A program made the position numbers and the translations under genes. From Agathobaculum desmolans ATCC 43058 (GTDB lineage Bacteria; Bacillota; Clostridia; Oscillospirales; Butyricicoccaceae), in assembly GCF_000701665.1 (NCBI RefSeq), contig NZ_JNJN01000015.1, positions 1 through 52,446 on the forward strand: 52,446 bases of DNA. The letters run 5' to 3'. The first letter of the stretch is position 1. The number at the start of each line of letters is the position of its first letter. The notes under the pieces are model-generated. The model made no database searches, was not told the origin of the DNA, and worked only from the letters and a program-made list of their open reading frames with translations. Below are positions 17,519 to 26,881 of the stretch, in pieces.

Positions 17519-18676
17519 ATGTCGATCGACCAGTCCATTTTAGATAAATTTGAAGCAGTGGTAGAGAGCCAGCGCAAGCGTATCCTTGATATGAAGGCGC
17601 AGGACGATTTTATTGATTATTCCAAGCTGGATAAGCTGATTATCGGCGTGTGCGGCGGTGACGGCATCGGCCCGATGATCACCGGCATGGCGCAGCACGC
17701 GTTGGAAACGCTGCTGGCTGACAAGGTAAAGACCGGCAAGGTTGCGTTTCGCGTGATCGACGGCTTGACCATCGAACGCCGCGCTGAGCTTGGCTGCGCG
17801 ATCCCGCCCGACGTGATGGAGCAGCTCAAACAGTGCCATGTGATCCTCAAGGGGCCGACCACGACCCCGCGCAAGGGCGACCCGTGGCCGAATGTGGAAT
17901 CTGCCAATGTGGCGATGCGCAAGGCGCTCGATCTGTTTGCCAACGTGCGTCCCGTTAAGGTGCCTGCGCTTGGCATCGACTGGACATTTTATCGTGAGAA
18001 TACCGAGGGCGGCTATGCAGTCGGTTCGCAGGGCGTGCAGATCGATGACGATTTGTTTATCGACTTTACCGTTGCAACCTCGCAGGGCTGCGAGCGCATT
18101 GCACGTCTGGCCTTTGATTATGCGCGCAAGACCGGAAAAAACCGTGTTTCCTGCGTGACCAAGGCCAATATCATCAAAACGACAGACGGAAAGTTTTTGG
18201 ATACCTGCCAGAAGGTCGCGGCGGAATATCCCGAGGTGGAGTTCGACGACTGGTACATCGATATTATGACCGCAAAACTGCTGGATGATAAGCGCCGCCG
18301 TGATTTCAAGGTGGTCGTGCTGCCTAACTTGTACGGCGATATTATCACCGATGAGGCGGCGGAAATCCAGGGCGGTGTCGGCACGGCGGGCTCAGCCAAT
18401 ATCGGCAAGCGCTACGCGATGTTTGAGGCGATCCATGGTTCGGCGCCGCGTATGGTGCAGGAGGGCCGCGCTCAGTATGCAGATCCGTCCTCTGTGCTGC
18501 GTGCAGCGGTGATGCTGCTCGAGCATATCGGTGAGATCGAGCTGGCCGGTAAGCTCGACCGCGCACTGGATATCTGCATGTTCGAGGAGAAGAAGGTTGT
18601 GGTCAATGGCCGCGCTACGGGAGCGACCGCACAGGAGTTTACGGATTACGTGCTCGACACGATCGCCGGGCTGTAA
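17519..18676 (+). CDS. Isocitrate dehydrogenase (isocitrate/isopropylmalate dehydrogenase family)
   Basis: 385 residues. Oxidatively decarboxylates isocitrate to 2-oxoglutarate. CGGDGIGPMIT at the N-terminus, FYRENTEGGYAVGSQ with the substrate Arg/Glu, VTKANIIKTTDGKF with the catalytic Lys, and NLYGDIITDEAAEIQGG with metal-binding Asp residues are clear. Context with aconitase favours isocitrate over isopropylmalate. Whether it uses NAD or NADP cannot be decided by eye. AGGAGG precedes the ATG. Confidence 0.9.
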   Translation: MSIDQSILDKFEAVVESQRKRILDMKAQDDFIDYSKLDKLIIGVCGGDGIGPMITGMAQHALETLLADKVKTGKVAFRVIDGLTIERRAELGCAIPPDVMEQLKQCHVILKGPTTTPRKGDPWPNVESANVAMRKALDLFANVRPVKVPALGIDWTFYRENTEGGYAVGSQGVQIDDDLFIDFTVATSQGCERIARLAFDYARKTGKNRVSCVTKANIIKTTDGKFLDTCQKVAAEYPEVEFDDWYIDIMTAKLLDDKRRRDFKVVVLPNLYGDIITDEAAEIQGGVGTAGSANIGKRYAMFEAIHGSAPRMVQEGRAQYADPSSVLRAAVMLLEHIGEIELAGKLDRALDICMFEEKKVVVNGRATGATAQEFTDYVLDTIAGL

Positions 18677-18710
18677 ATCGCTTTAGACGAAGAGGGAGGA
18701 AGAGGGATCT

Positions 18711-19364
18711 GTGGAACGCAAGCAAGAGGTTTCAAAGGCGGTGATTCAGCGCTTGCCGCGCTATTACCGCAATATCTGTGAGCTGAAAGCAGAAGGTGTG
18801 CAGCGTATTTCGTCGCGCGCGCTGGCAGAGCGTATGGGACTGACAGCTTCCCAGATCCGGCAGGACTTCAACTGCTTCGGCGGTTTTGGACAGCAGGGAT
18901 ATGGTTATAATGTGGATAAGCTGTTGGATGAGCTGGGGGCGATCCTCGGCCTGCGCGCAGGGCGGACGGCTATCCTGATCGGCGCGGGCAATTTGGGCCG
19001 GGCCTTGCTGAACAACTTCGATTTTGCGGCAAGCGGATTTGAACTGCTGTGTGCGTTTGACGCCAATCCGGAACTGACCGGCCAGCGCTTCGGCGGGTTT
19101 GAGGTGCGGCACAGCGATACGCTGAGCGCGTTTCTGGAAGAACGCAAGCCGGATGTGGCGGTGCTGACCATCCCGCGCGGGAATGCGCCGGCACTGGCAC
19201 GCAAGCTGGTGGAGCGGGGGATTCGCGGCCTGTGGAACTTTACGGGCGAGGATTTGCATCTGGAAGGACTGGGTGTGCCGGTGGAAAACGTGCACCTGTC
19301 CGACAGTATGATGACGCTGTGCCATTTGGTCGGCACACGGGAAGACAGCATGCCGCATAAATGA
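18711..19364 (+). CDS. rex: Redox-sensing transcriptional repressor Rex
   Basis: 217 residues. The N-terminal winged helix (about 1-80) includes RYYRNICELKAEGVQRISS and SQIRQDFNCFGGFGQQGYGYN. The Rossmann domain (about 85-217) has LIGAGNLGRALL for NAD(H). Rex represses fermentation and respiratory genes until NADH rises. The start is GTG with GGAGGAAGAGGG upstream. Its place after aconitase and isocitrate dehydrogenase links it to redox control. I found no convincing Rex operator in this window. Confidence 0.96.
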   Translation: MERKQEVSKAVIQRLPRYYRNICELKAEGVQRISSRALAERMGLTASQIRQDFNCFGGFGQQGYGYNVDKLLDELGAILGLRAGRTAILIGAGNLGRALLNNFDFAASGFELLCAFDANPELTGQRFGGFEVRHSDTLSAFLEERKPDVAVLTIPRGNAPALARKLVERGIRGLWNFTGEDLHLEGLGVPVENVHLSDSMMTLCHLVGTREDSMPHK

Positions 19365-19382
19365 CCTGTTGACAGGTTTTAA

Positions 19383-19460
19383 TGTATGCAGCAGCGTGTG
19401 TTTAACAGCATTTGCAATACAAGCTGGGGTCAGGTACTTGTGCCTGACCCCGGCTTTTTT
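19383..19460 (+). repeat. Dispersed hairpin repeat, partial copy A, including a terminator
   Basis: GCAGCGTGTGTTTAACAGC, ATTTGCAATAC and AAGCTGGGG match the first half of the long repeats at 38331 and 45038. The copy ends in a strong hairpin (GGGGTCAGG with CCTGACCCC, 19426-19451) plus CGGCTTTTTTG, which probably serves as the rex terminator. Confidence 0.65.
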
Positions 19461-19670
19461 GTATTAAGACAAAAATTCCGCATGACATTGCGTTTCCGCG
19501 CAGCAGAAGAGAAGTGCCATATGCCGGAAAACAGGTTGCTGCGGCCGCCGCAGCCGCGGTGCGCAAGCTGCATTTTTATTTCCTCCGAAACAGAATGTAC
19601 CGGTGAAAGGATTTGTGAAAATGATGGGTATTTTGGCGCATTGCCGGTCTTCCGTTATGCAAAAGAATGC
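19461..19670. other. Intergenic stretch without recognisable gene
   Basis: Between repeat A and the lepA promoter. Open frames here on both strands have no recognisable domain, and the 113-codon plus frame runs through the hairpin and the promoter. I see nothing functional apart from those. Confidence 0.5.
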
Positions 19671-19699
19671 TTGTGGGAAAACAAGGGACGTGCTATAAT
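19671..19699 (+). promoter_or_regulatory. SigA-type promoter for lepA-hemW
   Basis: TTGTGG, 17-bp spacer, TATAAT with an extended TGC. Confidence 0.75.
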
Positions 19700-19739
19700 A
19701 AACCATACGCAATTACGGAACAGATAAGGAGCTTTTGGT

Positions 19740-21548
19740 GTGAACAATCGCGGACAAATTCGCAATTTTTCCATTATCGCACATATCGACCACGGCAAAT
19801 CCACGCTGGCTGACCGTCTGCTGGAGCAGTGCAAAGCGGTCACCCAGCGCGAGATGGAAGAACAACTGCTGGATAACATGGATCTGGAGCGTGAGCGCGG
19901 CATTACGATCAAGGCGCGCGCGGTGCGCATGGAATACGAGGCAGATGATGGCAACACCTATCAGATGAATCTGATCGACACCCCGGGGCACGTGGACTTC
20001 AATTACGAGGTTTCCCGCTCGCTGGCTGCGTGTGAGGGTGCGCTGCTTGTGGTAGATGCGGCGCAGGGGATTGAAGCGCAGACGCTCGGCAATACCTATC
20101 TGGCGATCGATGCCGGACTCGAGGTCGTGCCGGTCATCAACAAGATCGACCTGCCCGCGGCCGATCCGGCACGCGTGAAGAACGAGATCGAGGATATCAT
20201 CGGTATCCCGGCGGAAGATAGTCCCGAGATCTCGGCAAAAATGAATCTCAACATCCACGAGGTGCTCGAGCGCATCGTATCCGATGTGCCGCCGCCGTCG
20301 GGGGATGCCGAAGCGCCGCTGAAAGCACTGGTGTTTGACAGCCAGTACGATCCGTATAAGGGCGTTATCGTTTATATGCGCCTGATGGACGGCTGCATCC
20401 GTCCGGGGATGCGTGTAAAGATGATGGCGACCGGCGCGGTCTTTCAGGTGCTCGAGTGCGGTTATTTGCAGCCGTTCGGCCTGTCGCCGCAGCAGGAGCT
20501 GCGTGCGGGCGAGGTAGGTTATTTCACTGCATCGATCAAAAATGTGGCGGATACCCGTGTTGGTGATACGGTTACCGAGGCGGATCGCCCGACAGCGGAG
20601 GCGCTGCCCGGATACCGTCCGGCGCGGCCGATGGTCTATTGCGGTATTTACACCGAGGATGGATCTAAATATCCCGATCTGCGTGACGCACTCGAAAAAT
20701 TGCAGCTCAACGACGCAGCGCTGTCCTTTGAGCCGGAAAGCTCGGTCGCGCTGGGCTTTGGCTTCCGCTGCGGTTTTCTCGGGATGCTGCATATGGAGGT
20801 CATTCAGGAACGGTTGGAACGCGAGTTTGACCTGGATCTGGTGACCACACTGCCTTCGGTGGTATATGAGATCACCAAGGCGGACGGCACGACCGTACAC
20901 TGTGATAATCCGCATGATTATCCGGATCCGGCCGTGATCGAGGAGGCGCGCGAGCCGTTTGTTAAGGCGACGATCATGACGCCGAACGAGTTTGTCGGCA
21001 ATATCATGCCGATGTGTCAGGAACGGCGCGGCGTGTTCAAGGATATGCAGTATCTGGATGCCAATCTGGTAGAACTGCATTATGAAATGCCGATCAATGA
21101 GATCATTTATGATTTCTTTGATGCACTCAAGGCGCGTACCAAGGGCTATGCGTCGCTGGACTATGAATTTCTGGATTACCGGCCGAGCGATCTGGTCAAG
21201 GTGGATATGCTGCTTAACGGCGATCAGGTGGATGCGCTGTCCTTTATTGCACACCGCGAGAAAGCGTATGGACGTGCGCGGCGGATCTGTGAAAAGCTCA
21301 AGGAGAACATCCCGCGGCAGTTGTTTGAGATCCCGGTGCAGGCGGCGATCGGCGGCAAGGTCATTGCCCGCGAAACCGTAAAGGCCATGCGCAAGGATGT
21401 GCTTGCCAAGTGCTACGGCGGCGACATCACGCGTAAAAAGAAGCTGCTGGAAAAGCAGAAGGAAGGCAAAAAGAAAATGCGTTCGCTCGGCACGGTGCAG
21501 CTGCCGACGGAGGCGTTTATGGCGGTGCTCAAGCTGGACGAGGAGTAA
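19740..21548 (+). CDS. lepA: Elongation factor 4 (back-translocating GTPase LepA)
   Basis: 602 residues, standard length. GTPase motifs AHIDHGKST (G1), RGITI (G2), DTPGH (G3) and NKIDLP (G4) lie in the first 140 residues. EF-G-like domains and the LepA-specific C-terminal domain ([17 protein letters not shown], then [20 protein letters not shown]) follow. It acts on stalled ribosomes. The start is GTG with AAGGAG upstream. hemW follows, a common Firmicute pairing. Confidence 0.97.
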   Translation: MNNRGQIRNFSIIAHIDHGKSTLADRLLEQCKAVTQREMEEQLLDNMDLERERGITIKARAVRMEYEADDGNTYQMNLIDTPGHVDFNYEVSRSLAACEGALLVVDAAQGIEAQTLGNTYLAIDAGLEVVPVINKIDLPAADPARVKNEIEDIIGIPAEDSPEISAKMNLNIHEVLERIVSDVPPPSGDAEAPLKALVFDSQYDPYKGVIVYMRLMDGCIRPGMRVKMMATGAVFQVLECGYLQPFGLSPQQELRAGEVGYFTASIKNVADTRVGDTVTEADRPTAEALPGYRPARPMVYCGIYTEDGSKYPDLRDALEKLQLNDAALSFEPESSVALGFGFRCGFLGMLHMEVIQERLEREFDLDLVTTLPSVVYEITKADGTTVHCDNPHDYPDPAVIEEAREPFVKATIMTPNEFVGNIMPMCQERRGVFKDMQYLDANLVELHYEMPINEIIYDFFDALKARTKGYASLDYEFLDYRPSDLVKVDMLLNGDQVDALSFIAHREKAYGRARRICEKLKENIPRQLFEIPVQAAIGGKVIARETVKAMRKDVLAKCYGGDITRKKKLLEKQKEGKKKMRSLGTVQLPTEAFMAVLKLDEE

Positions 21549-21600
21549 CCGCGCCGTTTGCCGCAGGTGCAGCGGCAAAAATAACAACTGGGTGGGCAAA

Positions 21601-22752
21601 ATGAGTAAATTCAGTTACAGAAATAAACCGCTCGGGCTGTATCTGCACATCCCGTTCTGTGTGAAAAAATGCGGATATTGCGATTTTTATTCGGTCGAGG
21701 ACCGGGAGCTGATGAAGGAATATGTATCCGCGCTGCTGCTGCATATCCGCTCATACGGCAAGGTGTGCAGTGGCTATACGGTGGATACGGTATATATCGG
21801 CGGCGGCACGCCGACCTGCCTCGGACCCAAATATTTGGGCCGCATTTTGCAGGAGATACGCAACAAGTTTCCGCTGGCAGAGGATGCGGAGATCACTGTG
21901 GAGTGCAATCCGGAAAGCACGGATAAAAAAGTGCTGGACGTGATGAAAAAACAGGGCGTGAACCGGCTGTCGTTTGGTGTGCAGTCCGCGCATGATGAAG
22001 AGCTGCGTGCCATCGGCCGGATCCATACCTTTGCGCAGGCGAAGGAAGCGGTGGAGCTGGCGCGGGAAAAGGGTTTTGCCAATATCAGTCTGGACCTGAT
22101 GTACGGTCTGCCCGGACAGACGCAGGAAATGTTTTTGGACTCGGTGGAGCAATGTCTGGGATTGGAACCGCAGCATTTATCCTGCTATGGGCTGAAGCTG
22201 GAGCCGGGGACGCCGATGGGACGCGAAAATCCTGTTCTGCCGGATGACGGTGCACAGGCGGATACCTATCTTGCTATGTGTGAGCGGCTGCGGGACAAGG
22301 GATATGAACACTACGAGATCTCGAATTTTGCCAAGCCGGGCTGCCGCTCGCGTCATAATATGAAATACTGGGATCTGTCCGAATATCTCGGACTGGGCCC
22401 GGGAGCACATTCGTTTATGAACGGACGGCGGTTTGCATTTGCACGCGATCTGAAGGCCTATATCGGCGGGGAGGATATCGTGCAGGATGAAGACGAGGTG
22501 CCGACCTTTCAGCGGCAGGGCGAGTATTTGATGGTGCGCCTGCGCACCGCGGACGGTGTGGATTTCCTCGATCTGGAAAAACGGTATAATATCGATTCCA
22601 CGCCGTATGAGGAAGCGTTCCGCGGCCTGATGGGAAACGGTTTGGTCGCGCATCAGGGTACCCGGTGGTATTTGACGGAAAAAGGCTTTCTGGTATCCAA
22701 CAGCATCATCAATATCGTGGTCGCGGCGGGGCAGGAGCAGATGACGTCCTGA
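21601..22752 (+). CDS. hemW: Radical SAM heme chaperone HemW
   Basis: 384 residues. HIPFCVKKCGYCDFYS has the CxxxCxxC of radical SAM enzymes, followed by IGGGTPTCLG and the SAM-binding ECNPES and SFGVQS segments. YEISNFAKPG and GLGPGAHSF are HemW-type. Often misannotated as coproporphyrinogen oxidase; HemW delivers heme rather than oxidising the porphyrin. The start is the ATG after GGGTGGGC; the upstream extension of this frame overlaps lepA and is not protein-like. Confidence 0.92.
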   Translation: MSKFSYRNKPLGLYLHIPFCVKKCGYCDFYSVEDRELMKEYVSALLLHIRSYGKVCSGYTVDTVYIGGGTPTCLGPKYLGRILQEIRNKFPLAEDAEITVECNPESTDKKVLDVMKKQGVNRLSFGVQSAHDEELRAIGRIHTFAQAKEAVELAREKGFANISLDLMYGLPGQTQEMFLDSVEQCLGLEPQHLSCYGLKLEPGTPMGRENPVLPDDGAQADTYLAMCERLRDKGYEHYEISNFAKPGCRSRHNMKYWDLSEYLGLGPGAHSFMNGRRFAFARDLKAYIGGEDIVQDEDEVPTFQRQGEYLMVRLRTADGVDFLDLEKRYNIDSTPYEEAFRGLMGNGLVAHQGTRWYLTEKGFLVSNSIINIVVAAGQEQMTS

Positions 22753-22815
22753 TCCGGTTAAAGGGAGCGGTGCTCCATGAAATATATAACGAAACATCAT
22801 TTTGGAGGAATCAGT

Positions 22816-23085
22816 ATGCGCGCAGTTATTACGGTGGTCGGTAAGGATCGGACGGGTATCATTGCCAAAATTTCGGATACGCTGTACCGGCATGAGGTCA
22901 ATATTGTGGATATTTCGCAGAATGTTATGGAGGATATGTTCGCAATGGTCATGCTGGTCAATATCGATCATTGCACGGTGGAGTTCAATGCGCTGGCCGA
23001 TGTGCTCGACCGGGACGGCGAGGCGCTGGGCATGAAGATCCATACCATGCATGAGGATATTTTTGACGCGATGCACAAAGTGTAA
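22816..23085 (+). CDS. ACT domain-containing protein (UPF0237 family)
   Basis: 89 residues, a single ACT domain: VITVVGKDRTGIIAKISDTL followed by NIVDISQNVMEDMFAMVMLV. ACT domains bind amino acids or other small ligands. GGAGG seven bases before this ATG selects it over the one at 22777. It is almost always paired with the next gene family in Firmicutes, suggesting a regulatory or partner role. Confidence 0.92.
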   Translation: MRAVITVVGKDRTGIIAKISDTLYRHEVNIVDISQNVMEDMFAMVMLVNIDHCTVEFNALADVLDRDGEALGMKIHTMHEDIFDAMHKV

Positions 23086-23164
23086 AGCAGAAAACGAATG
23101 AGGACGGCGCACAGTGCAGGCGCTGTCGGTTCTGCATTTTCAATGAAAAAATGGAGTTTTTGCC

Positions 23165-24529
23165 ATGTCAATGATCAATACAAAAGATATTCTGGAAACC
23201 ATTAAGATGATTGAGGAGGAGCACCTTGATATCCGCACGATTACGATGGGTATCTCGTTGCGCGATCTAGCGGCGGATGATATCCATGTGCTGGCGGATA
23301 AGATTTATGACAAGGTGACACGCCGCGCGGAAAAGCTGGTCGCCACAGGTGAACAGATCGAGCGCGAATTGGGCATCCCGATCATCAACAAGCGGATTTC
23401 GGTAACGCCGATTGCGATGATCGGCGCCACTTCGTCTGCAAACAGCTATGTGCCGCTGGCCAAGGCGCTCGACCGCGCCGCCGCAGCGACCGGTGTGAAT
23501 TTTGTCGGGGGCTTTTCCGCGCTGGTGCAGAAGGGCTTTGCCAAGGGTGATGAGATTCTGATCCGCTCCATTCCGGAAGCACTGGCGGAAACCAATCTGG
23601 TTTGCTCATCGGTCAATGTTGCATCTACCAAGGCGGGTGTCAATCTGGATGCGATTGCGCTGATGGGACGCATTATTAAGCAGACAGCAGAGTTAACGAA
23701 GGATAACGATTCGATGGGCTGCTCCAAGCTGGTCGTCTTTGCCAACGCGGTAGATGACAATCCGTTCATGGCAGGTGCGTTCCACGGCATCGGTGAGCCG
23801 GAAACCGTGATCAATGTCGGCGTATCCGGCCCGGGCGTAGTGCAGTCGGCGATCCGCCGCGCGGGCGACTGCTCGATCGGTGAGGTGGCGGACGTGATCA
23901 AAAAGACCGCGTTCAAGATCACCCGCATGGGGCAGCTTGTCGGCGCACTGGCAAGCCAGCGGTTAGGCGTGCCGTTTGGTATTGTCGACCTGTCTCTGGC
24001 GCCGACGCCGGCGATCGGTGATTCGGTTGCGCGGATTCTGGAAGAGGTTGGTCTGGAGGTCTGCGGCTGCTGCGGCACGACGGCGATCCTTGCGATGCTG
24101 AACGATGCGGTCAAAAAGGGCGGCGTGATGGCGTCCTCGTCGGTCGGCGGCCTTTCGGGTGCGTTCATCCCGGTATCCGAGGATGAAGGCATGATCGCCG
24201 CAGCGCAGTCGGGGGCGTTGACGTTGGAAAAGCTCGAAGCGATGACGGCGGTCTGTTCGGTGGGAATCGATATGGTTGCGGTGCCCGGCGACACAACGGC
24301 CGAGGTGATTTCCGGCCTGATTGCGGATGAGATCGCCATCGGCGTGGTTAATACCAAGACAACCGCAGTGCGTGTGATCCCTGCGGTTGGGAAGGGTGTC
24401 GGCGATGTGGTGGAATTTGGTGGTCTGCTGGGCAGCGCGCCGATTATGCCGATCGCAACCGGCTCGCCGGCGAAATTTATCGGCCGCGGCGGTCGTATCC
24501 CTGCACCGATCCAAAGCCTTAAGAACTGA
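23165..24529 (+). CDS. PFL family protein (UPF0210/DUF711)
   Basis: 454 residues. Recognised by [19 protein letters not shown] at the N-terminus, [26 protein letters not shown], and the glycine-rich C-terminus ending [17 protein letters not shown]. Structurally related to pyruvate formate-lyase-like folds, but lacking an assigned reaction. The gene follows the ACT gene by 79 bp, the conserved pairing. TGGAG precedes the ATG. Confidence 0.92.
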   Translation: MSMINTKDILETIKMIEEEHLDIRTITMGISLRDLAADDIHVLADKIYDKVTRRAEKLVATGEQIERELGIPIINKRISVTPIAMIGATSSANSYVPLAKALDRAAAATGVNFVGGFSALVQKGFAKGDEILIRSIPEALAETNLVCSSVNVASTKAGVNLDAIALMGRIIKQTAELTKDNDSMGCSKLVVFANAVDDNPFMAGAFHGIGEPETVINVGVSGPGVVQSAIRRAGDCSIGEVADVIKKTAFKITRMGQLVGALASQRLGVPFGIVDLSLAPTPAIGDSVARILEEVGLEVCGCCGTTAILAMLNDAVKKGGVMASSSVGGLSGAFIPVSEDEGMIAAAQSGALTLEKLEAMTAVCSVGIDMVAVPGDTTAEVISGLIADEIAIGVVNTKTTAVRVIPAVGKGVGDVVEFGGLLGSAPIMPIATGSPAKFIGRGGRIPAPIQSLKN

Positions 24530-24568
24530 TTATTTTGCGCGGCGGCATTTGATTGACAAGCAAATCCT

Positions 24569-24645
24569 ATGCACAGCAGCGCATATAAAATAGTATTTGC
24601 GATGCAAATGCAGAAAAAGTCAGGCCATGTGCCTGACTTTTTCTA
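24569..24645 (+). repeat. Dispersed hairpin repeat, partial copy B, including a terminator
   Basis: CAGCAGCGCAT, the palindrome TATTTGCGATGCAAAT and a perfect 13-bp hairpin (GAAAAAGTCAGGC with its complement, 24613-24643) match the middle of the long repeat at 38331. The hairpin has T residues in its 3' arm and can act as a terminator for the upstream gene. Confidence 0.65.
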
Positions 24646-24704
24646 TTTAACCGCCGTGGGGAGGAGCGCAGAGTGCTGCAGGCAAAGATGTTTCGATCGT
24701 TTGG

Positions 24705-24736
24705 GAACTGCCAAAAGGCAGTTCTTTTTTTATTTT
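24705..24736 (+). terminator. Second strong terminator
   Basis: GAACTGCC, AAAA loop, GGCAGTTC, then eight T residues. It closes a 60-base segment after repeat B in which I see no ORF. That segment may be a leader or small RNA remnant. Confidence 0.75.
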
Positions 24737-24789
24737 GACAAACAGTTCGTTTTGATACAAGAAAACAATACAAAAACAGTATATTTATA

Positions 24790-24852
24790 TTGTGCAAATC
24801 GATATAAAAAGGATGAATATACAAAATAAAATTAGAAAATTTGTGCAAATCG
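24790..24852 (+). promoter_or_regulatory. Direct repeat TTGTGCAAATCG, candidate operator pair
   Basis: An identical 12-mer occurs at 24790-24801 and 24841-24852, 51 bp apart. The second copy ends three bases before the -35 box. The placement suggests an activator or a looping repressor. The regulator is unknown. Confidence 0.45.
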
Positions 24853-24855
24853 CAG

Positions 24856-24885
24856 TTGACTGAAAAGATACGATTATGGTATTCT
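24856..24885 (+). promoter_or_regulatory. SigA-type promoter for the acyl-CoA dehydrogenase fusion
   Basis: TTGACT, 18-bp spacer, TATTCT. Confidence 0.55.
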
Positions 24886-24946
24886 TTAATCAAGCTAATG
24901 AGTAATAAATACTATTTGAAATATGCTCAAATAAGGAGGTTCCCCT

Positions 24947-26857
24947 ATGTTGTTCCGTACTACCGAGGCGCACGAAAACTTACGCGCTCAGATCCGCTCT
25001 TTTGCGGAGACCGAAGTGAAGCCGCTGGCTTTCCTGCTCGATAAGGAAAACGGTTTTCCGACCGAAGCGGTTAAAAAGATGGGCGAGCTGGGATTTATGG
25101 GTCTGCCATATCCCAAGGAATACGGCGGCGCCGGTTTGGATATTATGAGCTATGCAATCGCGGTGGAAGAGCTGTCCCGCGTGGACGGCGGCACGGGCGT
25201 CATCCTGTCCGCCCATGTTTCGCTGGGTTCGTGGCCGATCTTCGCGTTCGGCACGGAGGAGCAGAAGCAGAAGTATCTGGTGCCCTTGGCCAAGGGTGAA
25301 AAAATCGCCGCATTCGGTCTGACTGAGCCGAACGCCGGTTCGGATGCCGGCGGCACGGAAACGACGGCGATCGATAAGGGCGATTATTACCTGCTTAACG
25401 GCAATAAGATTTTTATCACCAACGCACCTAAGGCGGATACCTATGTGGTGTTTGCGGTCACCACGCCGGATATCGGCACGCGCGGTATTTCCGCTTTCAT
25501 TGTGGAAAAAGGTTGGGAAGGCTTTACCTTCGGTGACCATTACGATAAAATGGGCATCCGTTCCTCTTCAACGGCGGAGCTGATCTTTAACGATGTTAAG
25601 GTTCCCAAGGAAAATCTGCTCGGCAAGGAAGGCCAGGGCTTTAAGATCGCAATGGCGACGCTGGACGGCGGACGTATCGGCATCGCATCGCAGGCGCTCG
25701 GTATTGCGCAGGGCGCATACGAGGCGGCGGTGGATTATGCGAAGGAGCGTATCCAGTTCGGCAAGCCCATCGGCTTCCAGCAGGCGATCGGCTTTAAGCT
25801 GGCGGATATGGCGACCAAGCTGCGCTGTGCGCGGATGCTGGTCTACTCGGCGGCGGAGCTGAAGGAGGCGCACGAGCCGTATGCAACCGAAGCGGCCATG
25901 GCCAAAATGTACGCATCGGATATCTCGCTTGAGGTCACGAACGATGCCTTGCAGATTTTCGGCGGCACCGGTTTCCTCAAGGGTATGGATGTCGAGCGTA
26001 TGTACCGCGATGCCAAGATCACAACGATTTACGAAGGCACCAACGAGATCCAGCGTGTGGTCATCTCGGCGGGTATTCTGGGCAAGCCGCCCAAGAGCGA
26101 GGGCGGATCATCCAGCCGTGCAAAGAAGCCTGCACCGGTTACCGGTGTGCGCAAACGCAACATTTTGAAGGAAGGTTCGGCGGAGGAAAAGGTCGCAGCG
26201 CTGGTGGAAGCGCTTAAGAAGGACGGCCATGATTTCACCGTTGGTATCCCGATCGATACGCCGATCACGCAGGCCGAGCGTGTGGTTTCTGCGGGTCAGG
26301 GCATTGGTGACCGGGAAAATATGAAGCTGGTGGAAGATTTGGCGGCAGCAGCCGGTGCGGCGGTGGGTTCGTCCCGTCCGGTGGCAGAAACCCTCAAATA
26401 TGTGCCGCTTGACCGATACGTCGGTATGTCCGGCCAGAAGTTCAAGGGCAATCTGTATATCGCCTGCGGTATTTCGGGTGCGATCCAGCATCTGAAGGGC
26501 ATTAAGGATGCTTCCACGATTGTGGCGATCAATAAAAACGGCAATGCGCCGATCTTTAAGAATTGTGATTACGGCATTGTAGGCGATGTGAATGAGATCC
26601 TGCCGCTGCTGACGGCAGCGCTCGATACCGGTGACAAGCAGCCGGCGCCGCCGATGGTCAAGATGAAGCGCCCGCCGGTACCCAAGCCGGAACCCATTGG
26701 CAAGCGGTATGTCTGCGGCGGCTGCGGTTACGAGTATGTGCCGGAGCTGGGCGATGAGGATGCTGAGATCGCACCCGGTACGCTGTTTGAAAAGCTGCCC
26801 GAGGATTGGGTTTGCCCGGAGTGCGGCGAAGGCAGAGAAATGTTTATCGAAGGCTGA
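24947..26857 (+). CDS. Acyl-CoA dehydrogenase-ETF alpha-like-rubredoxin fusion
   Basis: 636 residues, three modules. Residues about 1-385 are an acyl-CoA dehydrogenase with [16 protein letters not shown] and the catalytic base E363 in [10 protein letters not shown]. Residues about 425-570 are the FAD-binding C-terminal domain of ETF alpha ([39 protein letters not shown]). Residues 586-636 are a rubredoxin with C590, C593, C623 and C626. A linker with SSSRAKK joins the first two. Electrons from acyl-CoA could pass FAD to FAD to the iron centre within one chain, or run in reverse. No etfB is nearby. AAGGAGGT precedes the ATG; a flavodiiron gene follows 24 bp downstream. Confidence 0.93.
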   Translation: MLFRTTEAHENLRAQIRSFAETEVKPLAFLLDKENGFPTEAVKKMGELGFMGLPYPKEYGGAGLDIMSYAIAVEELSRVDGGTGVILSAHVSLGSWPIFAFGTEEQKQKYLVPLAKGEKIAAFGLTEPNAGSDAGGTETTAIDKGDYYLLNGNKIFITNAPKADTYVVFAVTTPDIGTRGISAFIVEKGWEGFTFGDHYDKMGIRSSSTAELIFNDVKVPKENLLGKEGQGFKIAMATLDGGRIGIASQALGIAQGAYEAAVDYAKERIQFGKPIGFQQAIGFKLADMATKLRCARMLVYSAAELKEAHEPYATEAAMAKMYASDISLEVTNDALQIFGGTGFLKGMDVERMYRDAKITTIYEGTNEIQRVVISAGILGKPPKSEGGSSSRAKKPAPVTGVRKRNILKEGSAEEKVAALVEALKKDGHDFTVGIPIDTPITQAERVVSAGQGIGDRENMKLVEDLAAAAGAAVGSSRPVAETLKYVPLDRYVGMSGQKFKGNLYIACGISGAIQHLKGIKDASTIVAINKNGNAPIFKNCDYGIVGDVNEILPLLTAALDTGDKQPAPPMVKMKRPPVPKPEPIGKRYVCGGCGYEYVPELGDEDAEIAPGTLFEKLPEDWVCPECGEGREMFIEG

Positions 26858-26881
26858 CCGAATACAAAGGAGGATTGAACT

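Noticed and set aside
19386-19727. Plus frame of 113 codons between rex and lepA
   Set aside because: It translates a repeat hairpin, a terminator and the lepA promoter; no ribosome site and no domain.
19365-24946. Rex-type operators (TTGTTAA N4 TTAACAA)
   Set aside because: TTGTG- and TTAAC-containing segments exist, including GTTAA N6 TTAAC at 1934-1949 and the TTGTGCAAATCG pair, but none has the right spacing and both half-sites.
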